From: RGIG8775 sp045660295
GTDB taxonomy: Bacteria; Bacillota; Clostridia; Oscillospirales; CAG-272
Direction: 5' to 3'
NCBI GenBank assembly: GCA_045660295.1
Contig: JAZRDN010000007.1
Location: forward strand, 1 to 64,000
DNA length: 64,000 bases
This document shows, piece after piece, positions 33,926-42,659 of this stretch. The notes below the pieces were generated by a model. That model was not told the DNA's origin, made no database searches, and was given only the letters and a program-made list of their open reading frames with translations. How positions within the stretch are numbered: position 1 is the stretch's first letter; the number at the start of each line of letters is the position of its first letter. Both the position numbers and the translations under genes were made by a program.

Positions 33926-35116
33926 TCAAACGTTAGTTTCGCTGTTCTTGACAGTCTGCTCCGTCTTTGCGAACGGAACATCAGCCTCTTTTTCCATATT
34001 CTTGAACATCTCGGCAAGCTCGGGGTCAAGCTCAACGTCAGCGCCGTTGTATTCATCAACAGTGGGTATGTTAGAATTTATACCGTCCTTTAAGCCATCG
34101 AGAGCGAACACTATCTTTTCGTAATCGTGCAAGATCTCGCCAAGAGCCTTGTTCTTGAAGAACTTCTTTATATCTCCAACGTCAACACCCGAATTCTTAA
34201 TATAAATGACCTTTTCCTTAAGCAGCACCAGCTTAGTCTGATTGCTTGCGCCTTGATCGACCAGCATCTGAGTCGAATTTCTCTGCGCCTTAAGCTGCTG
34301 GAACTTGATATTACCGCTCTTAAGCTCTACGTTCCTGCCCTTTTCAGCAAGAGCCTTCAGGCTTACAGCCATTTCGTCCATAGCCTTCTGGAGCGACTCA
34401 GATTTCTGTCTCAGACCGTAAAGCTCAGCCTCAAAGTTGGAAACGATATCGTCGCTCATAGAAACAAACGCGTCCCAATCCTTTACGCGAGTCTTCATGA
34501 TCTCCATAGAGCTCTGATCGACTCCGCTGTCATTGAGCTTGCTGATAGCGTCATTGATAGTGTTGATAACTACTGTTACGTTATCGTTTGTACGCAAAGC
34601 GCGGTCGATAAGCGTAAACTGGCTATCGGCGATAGCCTTCTTCTCTACGTCGTCTCCCGCGGAAACATATGCCGAACGAAAATCCTGAACAAGGTCGAAT
34701 ATCTCGTCAACTCTGTCACTCTTGCAACAGGGATACTTTCCGTCGAACAAGCCCTGATAAAGAGTGTGAATACGCTTTGTAAACCCGTCTATATTAACAT
34801 CGGCAAGATCGCGTATGAAAGCCGCCAAGTGAGACAGGCGCTTAGCGTTTACCGTCTTTCCGAAATTCTGCGCGTCAAGCTGAACACCGAGCTGCTTATT
34901 AACCGTGTTAAGCGCCGCCAGCTTATCCTCAACGCCGACGCTTTCCGAACGGATAAATCTTACCATATCGGTCTTTGCTTGCTCCCACTGCGCGCTCTGC
35001 TCGCCGTCAACAGGAGTTTTGAGTCCGTCTGTGTTGCGAACAAACTTAAGTCTGGCTTCCTCCAACTGTTTCTTCAGCTTTTTCTTGCCTCCGAACAATT
35101 TTTCCAAAAAGGTCAT
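33926..35116 (-). CDS. Helical protein with ESCRT-III-like N-terminus and MIM1-like tail
   Basis: A 396-residue, mostly alpha-helical protein of no named family that I recognise. It begins MTFLEKLFGGKKKLKKQ, an amphipathic-plus-basic start similar to the 198-residue neighbour. Near the C-terminus, LAEMFKNMEKE (367-377) has the spacing of an MIT-interacting motif (LxxRLxxLR type), with Met and Phe at hydrophobic positions. It is followed by DVPF at 379-382, matching EVPF in the neighbour. This suggests both are clients of the MIT-AAA protein. Two Cys (CC near 127) occur in the middle. It has its own strong promoter with the shared palindrome upstream. Confidence 0.6.
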   Translation of the reverse strand: MTFLEKLFGGKKKLKKQLEEARLKFVRNTDGLKTPVDGEQSAQWEQAKTDMVRFIRSESVGVEDKLAALNTVNKQLGVQLDAQNFGKTVNAKRLSHLAAFIRDLADVNIDGFTKRIHTLYQGLFDGKYPCCKSDRVDEIFDLVQDFRSAYVSAGDDVEKKAIADSQFTLIDRALRTNDNVTVVINTINDAISKLNDSGVDQSSMEIMKTRVKDWDAFVSMSDDIVSNFEAELYGLRQKSESLQKAMDEMAVSLKALAEKGRNVELKSGNIKFQQLKAQRNSTQMLVDQGASNQTKLVLLKEKVIYIKNSGVDVGDIKKFFKNKALGEILHDYEKIVFALDGLKDGINSNIPTVDEYNGADVELDPELAEMFKNMEKEADVPFAKTEQTVKNSETNV

Positions 35117-35159
35117 AATTTTCCCTCCAAAAAATCAAAAGATTTGTTTTGTTGTATAC

Positions 35160-35188
35160 AGTATATCACCAAAATATCGAAGTGTCAA
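35160..35188 (-). promoter_or_regulatory. Promoter of the 396-residue helical protein and downstream genes
   Basis: Minus-strand TTGACA, 17 bp, TATACT, in the 113-bp gap after the SPFH-like gene. It can drive the helical, Snf7-like and AAA genes. Confidence 0.82.
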
Positions 35189-35207
35189 CAGATTTTTCGA
35201 CACACTT

Positions 35208-35221
35208 TTAAGTGCACTTAA
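35208..35221. promoter_or_regulatory. Palindromic operator TTAAGTGCACTTAA, site 1
   Basis: A perfect 14-bp palindrome 19 bp upstream of the -35 box. Its centre lies 52 bp from the -10 centre, the same distance as at the two promoters beside site 2. The position suits an upstream-binding activator. Confidence 0.7.
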
Positions 35222-35229
35222 GGCTTGTC

Positions 35230-36096
35230 TTATTTATCCGACTTACCCTCAAGTCTCTTTTTGCCGTTGTCATCTCCGCTCAATTCGGCCTTCAGCTCCT
35301 TGATGGTCTTGTACTTATCCACGTACTCCTCAAGGAAGCTTACGTCCTCATCCATATTGGCGATGATCGCTTCATGCTCGTTCTTCTTTTCGACCCCGCC
35401 CACGTAATCGCTCCAAGCCGTACTGTCCATACGGTTAAAGGGGCTCGTGTTAGAGAAGCGGAATTTTGTCTGCAAGCCCAAACTTCTGAGACTGCTATTG
35501 GCTTTTATCTCGGATTGGCGCACAATTTCCGCATCGTCAATAGCCTCAGCCAACTCACTAACAGTCTTGACGCCTCTCCACAAAGCGGTTACGTCTCTGC
35601 AACACGTACCGACCAAATTTCTTATTTCGTCATGCAAGGTGGAAAATGTCATGGTGCTAAGGTTGGCATGCGCCTTTGTAAAGGCTGTTCCAGACGTAGT
35701 AATGCTCGGCTCATAATGCACAAGCAACGTCATTTTCGCGGGAACAACTCTCGCTTCATCGACCTTGATGTCCACGTCGCAAGGGTATCCAAGAATGTTC
35801 TCACACTTTCCGTTTGTATAGCTTCCAAGATTGTTAGTAACGCAATAGAGCTTGGATCTTTTAAGCTCATCCACCGTGGTGCGCCACTCTCCGTCGCTAT
35901 TCACCTCAATAGGGGTGGCATCAGCGTCCTGACCCGTGATCTTTACAAGGTCACTCATCTCGGGGATCTTGACAACCACCTTAGCGGGAGAGATACGAAA
36001 ATCTATATCTATTCTCTGAAATATCTCATCCTCGCCCATTTTCACACAGACGTACTGATAACGGCTCAAGCCGCCTCTGACATCAACACTGTACAT
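35230..36096 (-). CDS. SPFH-like protein of the ESCRT-like cluster
   Basis: A 288-residue protein without a signal peptide or membrane segment. Its first 130 residues are beta-rich. Residues about 145-225 (TFSTLHDEIRNLVG, then LAEAIDDAEIVRQ, then SLRSLGLQTKFRF) follow the pattern of an SPFH (stomatin/flotillin) domain, where a helical stretch precedes LxxxGL and a last strand. A charged coiled coil fills the C-terminus. I assign SPFH on pattern only. SPFH proteins commonly partner ESCRT-III-fold proteins such as PspA at membranes, which fits the neighbours. It starts 19 bp after the protease gene behind GGAGG. Confidence 0.5.
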   Translation of the reverse strand: MYSVDVRGGLSRYQYVCVKMGEDEIFQRIDIDFRISPAKVVVKIPEMSDLVKITGQDADATPIEVNSDGEWRTTVDELKRSKLYCVTNNLGSYTNGKCENILGYPCDVDIKVDEARVVPAKMTLLVHYEPSITTSGTAFTKAHANLSTMTFSTLHDEIRNLVGTCCRDVTALWRGVKTVSELAEAIDDAEIVRQSEIKANSSLRSLGLQTKFRFSNTSPFNRMDSTAWSDYVGGVEKKNEHEAIIANMDEDVSFLEEYVDKYKTIKELKAELSGDDNGKKRLEGKSDK

Positions 36097-36115
36097 GGTA
36101 TGTTTCCTCCGTAAT

Positions 36116-36991
36116 TTATAATAACATTTTCAAAGTCTCGATAGTGACGCCGAAGCAAACCCCCGTCTCAGGAGCCACAACGTTGACCGCCTGCGCCACT
36201 CCCGGCATAACCTCAACGCCGACCGTCTCAACTCCGGTAGGCGAGCCCGTGAGCAGACCCACCACTTCGCCGCGCACGTTATACAGCGGACCTCCGCTAT
36301 TGCCGTGCTGAGCCGTACCGTTCATAAGTATGACCTCGCGATGCTCCTTGAAGTGAGGATGACGCTTAACTCTGTCCTTTATGCTGAATCTGTTGTAGGA
36401 CAGACCCCAGCCTCTCGAGTTTCCTATGGAAATGACCTCATCGCCCGGCTTAAGCGCGTGGCTGTCGCCCAGCGCGTTGGCAAGCTCGCTGATATTACTC
36501 GGCTTTTCTCTGACGAAATCTATGATAGCCACATCCTGATCGGCACTGTATCTGACGATACGCGCGGGATATCTCTTGGACTTGTGCTCGATAACAACAA
36601 CATTTGCGGGAGCGCTCATATCGTTGTTAAGTATAACATGCGCGTTAGTTCCGATCATGCCGTTCGGAAGGAAGAAACCCGAGCCCGCGCCGCAATCGGT
36701 AAGCACCTCGACTGCCTTGTCAAGCAATTCCTCAAACAAGTGCGATCCCCACGTATGTATTTCATCGGAAGGATTAGCGGGGCGCTTATCACCTGCCGAG
36801 GGATCTGAGGGAAGATATTTTTCTATAACCTCGTTAACCTCTTTGGTGATCCAACCGTTTTTATTTTTCTGCGTAATCTTACTGTTCCATGCCGCTTCTC
36901 CTGAATCGGAACGGGTGGTTCGGTTACCGCAATACGGGCAAGCAACGCTTCCGCCCTTAAGCTCCATGTTGCAGTTTGGACATCTCAACAT
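36116..36991 (-). CDS. Zinc-ribbon trypsin-like serine protease
   Basis: A 291-residue protein. Residues 1-22 form a zinc ribbon with Cys at 4, 7, 18 and 21. A linker rich in charged residues follows, then a trypsin-like (DegP-class) domain. The catalytic triad is visible as TNAH (H118), DQDVAI (D153) and GNSGGPL (S232). There is no signal peptide and no PDZ domain, so it should work in the cytoplasm. First gene of the minus-strand cluster, with its own promoter at 37082-37110. It may process or be activated with the membrane-associated neighbours. Confidence 0.85.
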   Translation of the reverse strand: MLRCPNCNMELKGGSVACPYCGNRTTRSDSGEAAWNSKITQKNKNGWITKEVNEVIEKYLPSDPSAGDKRPANPSDEIHTWGSHLFEELLDKAVEVLTDCGAGSGFFLPNGMIGTNAHVILNNDMSAPANVVVIEHKSKRYPARIVRYSADQDVAIIDFVREKPSNISELANALGDSHALKPGDEVISIGNSRGWGLSYNRFSIKDRVKRHPHFKEHREVILMNGTAQHGNSGGPLYNVRGEVVGLLTGSPTGVETVGVEVMPGVAQAVNVVAPETGVCFGVTIETLKMLL

Positions 36992-37081
36992 AATTTCAAC
37001 CTCCGCATATTATCAACGCGTCAAAATCAAGGACGCTCTCAAAGTGTCTCGATCCACCGCGAAATTTGATTATTCTCATAA

Positions 37082-37110
37082 ATTATATCATACAACTTAA
37101 AATTTGACAA
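37082..37110 (-). promoter_or_regulatory. Promoter of the protease/SPFH-like unit
   Basis: Minus-strand TTGTCA, 17 bp, TATAAT. Upstream of it is a different imperfect dyad at 37121-37142, not the TTAAGTGCACTTAA site. Confidence 0.7.
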
Positions 37111-37182
37111 GAGTTTTTGCCCAAAAACGTCGTGTTTTTTGGCGATTTTTTGACAAAAATGTCAAATAGCGATGGCAAAAGC

Positions 37183-37656
37183 TCAATTACCTCGCCTTGA
37201 AAGCACCGCCAAGCTCACCGCAAGCAGGTTTGACACCACCTCCATCAGGCTCTTTTTTGCGATTTCGGCCTGCGCCTCGGACGCTATTTTTATCGCTATT
37301 TCATTATCTATCAAACATATTTTAACACGGCTGTTCAGCCTTCCCAGCATATCGGAAAATTCCGATTTATCAACCCCATAAGTTTTTTTCAAATATTTAA
37401 AGGTATCTCCACCGTCTGTAACGAAGGTCCCGCTGTCGTTTTTTACACTGTACACGCGAAAGGCTTCCCCGCCCGCTTTTTCGCCCGGCAGGAAAAAGGA
37501 CTTTTTCAGTGTCAAGTTTGTCAGCTCCTGTTTATTATACGTGGTAATGCGGGAGGGGGTTCCAAAAAAGGAATACATATCCCACACCCGGTTTACCAAA
37601 TTAGCGGAAATGTTATTTTTCTCCTCCCGATTATCGGTTCGTTTTTTGTTTCCCAT
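37183..37656 (-). CDS. DUF1828-like protein
   Basis: A 157-residue small soluble protein. The central segment RVYSVKNDSGTFVTDGGDTFKYL resembles the DUF1828 core, where a short beta hairpin is followed by D-G-x-T and a helix. The C-terminus is helical. The function is unknown; DUF1828 proteins occur in toxin-antitoxin and mobile-element settings. It is divergent from the helicase gene, and both promoters flank the same palindrome, so co-regulation is likely. GGAGG precedes the ATG. Confidence 0.55.
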   Translation of the reverse strand: MGNKKRTDNREEKNNISANLVNRVWDMYSFFGTPSRITTYNKQELTNLTLKKSFFLPGEKAGGEAFRVYSVKNDSGTFVTDGGDTFKYLKKTYGVDKSEFSDMLGRLNSRVKICLIDNEIAIKIASEAQAEIAKKSLMEVVSNLLAVSLAVLSRRGN

Positions 37657-37680
37657 AGTCTGCCTCCTTTTGACACCACA

Positions 37681-37709
37681 AGTATATCATTTTCAAAACA
37701 GCCGGTCAA
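37681..37709 (-). promoter_or_regulatory. Promoter of the DUF1828-like gene
   Basis: Minus-strand TTGACC, 17 bp, TATACT. Confidence 0.8.
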
Positions 37710-37727
37710 TAGTTTTTAGATCGAACA

Positions 37728-37743
37728 GTTAAGTGCACTTAAC
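37728..37743. promoter_or_regulatory. Palindromic operator GTTAAGTGCACTTAAC, site 2
   Basis: A perfect 16-bp palindrome midway between two divergent promoters. Its centre is 52 bp from each -10 centre, and its inner 14 bp equal site 1 at 35208-35221. One bound dimer could serve both promoters. Confidence 0.75.
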
Positions 37744-37761
37744 CTTGTTGGCGAACCGTTA

Positions 37762-37790
37762 TTGACTCGCAAAAAAACATATGATACACT
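37762..37790 (+). promoter_or_regulatory. Promoter of the helicase-nuclease gene
   Basis: TTGACT, 17 bp, TACACT. Confidence 0.75.
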
Positions 37791-37843
37791 GTAATCAGAA
37801 AATTTCAAACAGCAAGAAAACACAACGCACAGGAGGCTAAACA

Positions 37844-40800
37844 ATGGATATTAAAACACTCGATAGCTGGGCTGAACATCTGCTTGACATCGGCAAGGGC
37901 AACAACCTTATCAATTTCAAGAACAGCAGAGCGTCTACCGTTGAAATACTCACACCCGATATTTCCACGCTTTTTGGCAAGGCCGAAAACGGAGTGACGC
38001 TGGAGGTCTACTATCCCGACGACGACAAAGACTTTGAGGTGACGAAGATCAACGCCCCCACGGAGCGGTCGGAGGGAAAGGACACCAAGGACGAGGGTGA
38101 AGAAGCCGCGGAGTCAGCACCCTCCACCGTAGTAACATCGGCAAAGGAAAGGTTCATAGCCGCGCATGGGAACAAGCTCAAGAAGCCTAACCGCATACTG
38201 ATATTCAACCAAAACGGGAAGCCGCTTACGGCGTTGCGAAACATTCAGAAGAAAGCCGATATGTTGATCGAGGAAACAGGCGTCAATGTAGCTTATATGG
38301 TGTTTGGCTTTGTCAACTGGTATGAAAATGAAAACAAGAGCCAGATCTTCTCTGCCCCCCTGCTGCTTGTTCCTATACATATAAAGCGCCGTTCGGCTAT
38401 CGACCCGTATGTCATCAAGACAACCGAGGATGAGATCATAGTCAACCCGACCTTTAACTACAAGCTCGCCGTAGAATACAAGATAAGCCTGCCCGAATAC
38501 TCTGACCAAGGCTTTAACGAGTATCTGGCATACGTAGCCAAGACAGTCAAAAAAATCGGTTGGAGTGTCTCGTCGGAGTGCAAGATAGGTACATTCTCCT
38601 TCCTTAAAGTAAACATGTACCACGATCTTAAGACCAACTCCGAGCAGATACTCAAAAACCTCCTCGTCCGCACACTTCTCGGTCTGCCGCAAGCAAGCGC
38701 GGAGAACGTCTCTGCCGAAGCGGGTGAGTCCATATTGAAGTCCCAAGACGAGGAAGAAGCGCGTTTGCACAATGTCGTTGACGCCGACGCAAGCCAAACC
38801 GAAGCGATAAAAATGGCAAAATCGGGCGAAAGCTTTGTACTCCAAGGACCTCCCGGCACCGGAAAGAGCCAGACCATAACCAACATCATCGCAGAGTGCC
38901 TCGCGGATGGCAAGACAGTGCTTTTCGTGTCCGAAAAGCTTGCCGCGCTAAACGTGGTATACAACAAGCTGAAGCAGGCAGGGCTTGAGGACTTCTGCCT
39001 TGAGCTTCACAGCCACAAGACCGGTAAGACGGGCGTAATAAAGGAGCTTTGCCGCACACTGCGCGCCGACCGAAGCAAGGTGTCCGCACGCGCCGAAAAC
39101 GACCTTGCCGACGAGGAACACGCCCGCAAGCTGTTGGAAGAATACACAAGAGCCCTGCACGAGCGCCACGAGAGCATCGGCATGAGCCTTTACGAGCTTT
39201 TCGAGGTATACGCCGCCTACCGCAACATTCCCGACAGCAACCGCGTGATACCCGATATAGCCGACAAGGGAGACGAATATCTCAAGGCATGTGTAGGTCT
39301 TATAAGTCAGTACGTTGAATTCATCCCTTCAATAGGCAACGATTACAGAAAAAACCCCTGGTACGGATATGACGGCACCGACACCTCGTATCAGGCTAAA
39401 AACACCTGCCGCAATGATCTGCGAAACGCGGCAGTCTGCGTGTCGAAGCTCTTTGAGACGGCTCAGGACATCGAGCAAAGACTGGGGGTGACCTGCGACA
39501 CCATATCCGCGCTTGACAGCTGGAAAAGTATATTCCGTCTTGCCGCCGGCACCGAAACGCTTACCCCCAAGCTTTTCGACCGAAAGATCCTCAAATACAC
39601 AATTTCTTACATAACGGAGCTAAAACTTCTCAGTGAAAAAATAGTCGCCATGAGAAACGATATCAGAGAGAACTATTTTGAGGATATCTTCGCCAGCGGC
39701 TGCTACAAGAATCACGAGCTTTTGGTTAAAAAGTACGACAGACCCGTATTGCGCTTCATAAAGAAGGAGTACAGGCAGATAATCCGCGAGCTGCGCGCTT
39801 ACAAAATAGACGGCAAGAAGATCGCCTACGTAGACGCGACAGAGGTGTTGAAAAAGCTGAAAAGCTACAATGAGCTCATGGAGACCTACATTTCCAAGGA
39901 GGAGTCTATCAAAAAGCTTTTGGGCAAGCAATATATCGGCATAGACACCGATTGGAAGCTTATGAACGAGCATCTCACCCTTTTTGCCCGGCTCCTTGTT
40001 CCGTCCGTGGACACCAAGCCGATAGCGGAAATGTCTGTTCAGCTGTTTGAGGAAGAAAAACCCTATTTCCAAGAGACGGCAGACACTATAGACAGCTGTA
40101 TCTCGGGATGCAAGGAAAGCCTTGACAGACTCGCGCAAAGCTTTGACACGCGTATATTCGACTTCAACAACGCCCCCATAGACATGGTACTTACCACCTG
40201 TGAGGAATGTCTTGAAACCTTTGACTGCTTTGAAAACTGGTGCCGCTTCAGAGTGCTGCTGACCGAGCTTGAGCGCGGCGGGCTTATTTCCTTCATCCAC
40301 GAGGTCATAGAAAACAACCTTGCGCCCGAGCACGTCAAACCCCAGTACGAAAAGATCTTCTACCGCCGGTGGATAGACAGAATCCTGTGCAACAGTGCTA
40401 TATTGGGCAACTTCTCGCGCATCATTCACGACAAGACCGTAAACCTTTTCTGCGAGAAGGATCTTTTGGAATTCGAGATAAACAAAGCCATTATCAAGGC
40501 TCTGGTATCATCCAAGCGCCCCTCGCTTGATCTGGTTGCCTCGGGCAGTGCCGTTTCAATGCTACTAAGAGAAAACGAGAAAAAGCGCAAGCAGAAAGGC
40601 ATACGCACCCTTCTTTCCGAGGCGGGCGGTCTCATTCAGCTCATAAAGCCCTGCTTTCTCATGTCTCCGCTCAGCGTAAGCACATTTCTTACCGCTGACG
40701 CAAGCTTCGACGTAGTTATCTTCGACGAGGCGTCCCAGATATTCCCGCAGGATGCTATGGGCGCTATTTACCGAGGAAAACAGATAATAGTTGTAGGCGA

Positions 40801-42556
40801 CTCAAAGCAGATGCCGCCCAGCAACTTCTTTACAGTCTCCGCAGACGGCGACACAGGCGACACCGATACCGAGACAGTAGCCGATTTCGAGTCTATCCTC
40901 GATATTTGCTCTGCTACCTTCTCACAGCTCAGACTCAAATGGCATTACAGAAGCCGTTACGAGCCCTTGATAGCATTCTCAAACAAACACTTTTACGACG
41001 GCGATCTGGTCACCTTCCCCTCATCGGTTACCGATACGAAGGGTATCGGCGTGGACTATCATTTCGTAAGCGAAGGGGTTTTTGAGCACGGTACACGAGT
41101 CAACCACCAGGAAGCCAAGTACGTGGTTGACCTTATCTTCGAAAACATCAGAGAATATCCCGAGCGCAGTCTCGGAGTGGTGGCGTTCAGCATAGCCCAG
41201 CAGGATCTCATAGACAAGCTCCTTATGCAGCGCAGAAGATTAGACCCCTCACACGAAAATTTCTTCGACCCAGACCGTGATGAGCCCTTCTTTATCAAGA
41301 ATCTTGAAACCGTACAGGGCGACGAGCGCGACACTGTAATTTTCAGCATAGCCTACGCAAAGGATAGCAACGGTAAGCTCATGCACAATTTCGGACCTCT
41401 TAACAAGGTGGGCGGCGAGCGCCGTCTCAACGTCGCAATAACCCGCGCCAAGAGCAACGTTCAGCTGGTCGCGTCCATACACGGAAGCGATATAAGCACC
41501 GAGCGTACGGGTGCCAACGGTGCAAGAGCTCTTAAGGAATATCTGGAATACGCCGAATTCGGACAGGCTCGCGCCGACACCGAGCCTCACGAGGTAGATA
41601 CCCTCGGCTACGGTGAGACACGTCATGATCTTGAGGAGGAGATATGTGAATTTCTTCGCTCCGGCGGCTTTGTTGCCGAGCGCAAGATAGGAAGCTCGGG
41701 CTTCCCCGTGGATATTGCGGTACGCTCCGAGGAGACGGGAGATTTCGTTCTGGCAGTTGAGTGCGACGGACCAAATTACAAAAGCTTCGGCAACGTCCGC
41801 GACCGCGACAGACTCCGCAAGACAGTGCTTGAGCGCATGGGCTGGAAATATCACCGCATCTGGGCTACCGATTGGTTCACCAACAACAGCGTTGAAAAAG
41901 AGGCTCTGCTTGACGCCGCGCGCTGCGCGCTGTCCCCCCTTCCCGAGTCCGAGGGCGCGCAGGACTGCATTGAGGCTCGTTGTGATTACATCGAAAAGCT
42001 CCATATCGCGCCCTTCACCTTCCCCGTTTACACGGAAGCGAATATTCCCCTCGCGCACAAGGCGCACAAGGATGATTTTCGGTCCTTCATAAAGGCTATA
42101 TTGGAAATAGAAGCGCCCCTGTCCGAGGAATGGCTGCTTAAGCGCATCTCGTACCTTTTCAACAGAGAAAAGGTCACAAACGTGGTGGTTCAGGCGTATG
42201 AAAGGCTCATGGTGGGCTGTCAGTTCGCGGGTATTACACGGAAAGACCGATTCCTGTATCTTGACGGCAAGGACGACACCGTATTGCGTACTCCAAACGG
42301 CCCCCCCAGAGAAATAAAGCATATCGCCCTTGAGGAATTGGCATCGGGTATGCTTGAAATAATCAGGAAAAATATCACCATATCCAAGCGAGGTCTGTAT
42401 CACGCCGTTGTTTCGATCCTCGGCTTCTCGCGCATGAGCAACGCCGCCTATACCAGACTTGACGAGGCGCTCGCCCTCATTGCCGACGACATCGATGAGG
42501 AGGACGGCGTTATAACCTACACGCCATGCTTTAAGGATGACGAGGACGATATTTAA
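37844..42556 (+). CDS. DUF4011-type SF1 helicase with Vsr/MTES1575-like nuclease domain
   Basis: A 1570-residue protein. An N-terminal DUF4011-like region comes first (LLDIGKGNNLINFKN near residue 15). A superfamily 1 helicase follows, with Walker A GPPGTGKSQT near residue 334, DEASQI near 961, GDSKQMPPS near 985, WHYRSRYEPLIAFSN near 1030 and NVAITRAKSNVQLV near 1205. A PD-(D/E)XK/Vsr-like nuclease is at about 1265-1360 (PVDIAV, AVECDG, RDRDRLRKTVLERMGW, HRIWATDWF). A DUF3320-like winged region is at the C-terminus. Proteins of this architecture have been linked to anti-phage defence; that link is from memory of the family and is not shown here. It has its own promoter with palindrome site 2 upstream. 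Confidence 0.85.
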   Translation: MDIKTLDSWAEHLLDIGKGNNLINFKNSRASTVEILTPDISTLFGKAENGVTLEVYYPDDDKDFEVTKINAPTERSEGKDTKDEGEEAAESAPSTVVTSAKERFIAAHGNKLKKPNRILIFNQNGKPLTALRNIQKKADMLIEETGVNVAYMVFGFVNWYENENKSQIFSAPLLLVPIHIKRRSAIDPYVIKTTEDEIIVNPTFNYKLAVEYKISLPEYSDQGFNEYLAYVAKTVKKIGWSVSSECKIGTFSFLKVNMYHDLKTNSEQILKNLLVRTLLGLPQASAENVSAEAGESILKSQDEEEARLHNVVDADASQTEAIKMAKSGESFVLQGPPGTGKSQTITNIIAECLADGKTVLFVSEKLAALNVVYNKLKQAGLEDFCLELHSHKTGKTGVIKELCRTLRADRSKVSARAENDLADEEHARKLLEEYTRALHERHESIGMSLYELFEVYAAYRNIPDSNRVIPDIADKGDEYLKACVGLISQYVEFIPSIGNDYRKNPWYGYDGTDTSYQAKNTCRNDLRNAAVCVSKLFETAQDIEQRLGVTCDTISALDSWKSIFRLAAGTETLTPKLFDRKILKYTISYITELKLLSEKIVAMRNDIRENYFEDIFASGCYKNHELLVKKYDRPVLRFIKKEYRQIIRELRAYKIDGKKIAYVDATEVLKKLKSYNELMETYISKEESIKKLLGKQYIGIDTDWKLMNEHLTLFARLLVPSVDTKPIAEMSVQLFEEEKPYFQETADTIDSCISGCKESLDRLAQSFDTRIFDFNNAPIDMVLTTCEECLETFDCFENWCRFRVLLTELERGGLISFIHEVIENNLAPEHVKPQYEKIFYRRWIDRILCNSAILGNFSRIIHDKTVNLFCEKDLLEFEINKAIIKALVSSKRPSLDLVASGSAVSMLLRENEKKRKQKGIRTLLSEAGGLIQLIKPCFLMSPLSVSTFLTADASFDVVIFDEASQIFPQDAMGAIYRGKQIIVVGDSKQMPPSNFFTVSADGDTGDTDTETVADFESILDICSATFSQLRLKWHYRSRYEPLIAFSNKHFYDGDLVTFPSSVTDTKGIGVDYHFVSEGVFEHGTRVNHQEAKYVVDLIFENIREYPERSLGVVAFSIAQQDLIDKLLMQRRRLDPSHENFFDPDRDEPFFIKNLETVQGDERDTVIFSIAYAKDSNGKLMHNFGPLNKVGGERRLNVAITRAKSNVQLVASIHGSDISTERTGANGARALKEYLEYAEFGQARADTEPHEVDTLGYGETRHDLEEEICEFLRSGGFVAERKIGSSGFPVDIAVRSEETGDFVLAVECDGPNYKSFGNVRDRDRLRKTVLERMGWKYHRIWATDWFTNNSVEKEALLDAARCALSPLPESEGAQDCIEARCDYIEKLHIAPFTFPVYTEANIPLAHKAHKDDFRSFIKAILEIEAPLSEEWLLKRISYLFNREKVTNVVVQAYERLMVGCQFAGITRKDRFLYLDGKDDTVLRTPNGPPREIKHIALEELASGMLEIIRKNITISKRGLYHAVVSILGFSRMSNAAYTRLDEALALIADDIDEEDGVITYTPCFKDDEDDI

Positions 42557-42591
42557 CTTTCGTTAAATTAGACAAAATTTCGACATAAGTA

Positions 42592-42620
42592 TTGCATTTC
42601 AGAGCTTTTTATGTTAAAAT
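42592..42620 (+). promoter_or_regulatory. Promoter of the small membrane protein gene
   Basis: TTGCAT, 17 bp, TAAAAT. Confidence 0.6.
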
Positions 42621-42659
42621 TAAAGAACCAACATAATTCTATTTTTCGGAGGTATTATC

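Noticed and set aside
37121..37142. Imperfect dyad upstream of the protease promoter as a third operator copy
   Set aside because: Its sequence (CCAAAAAC...GTTTTTTGG type) does not match TTAAGTGCACTTAA and its centre is about 47, not 52, bp from the -10 centre.
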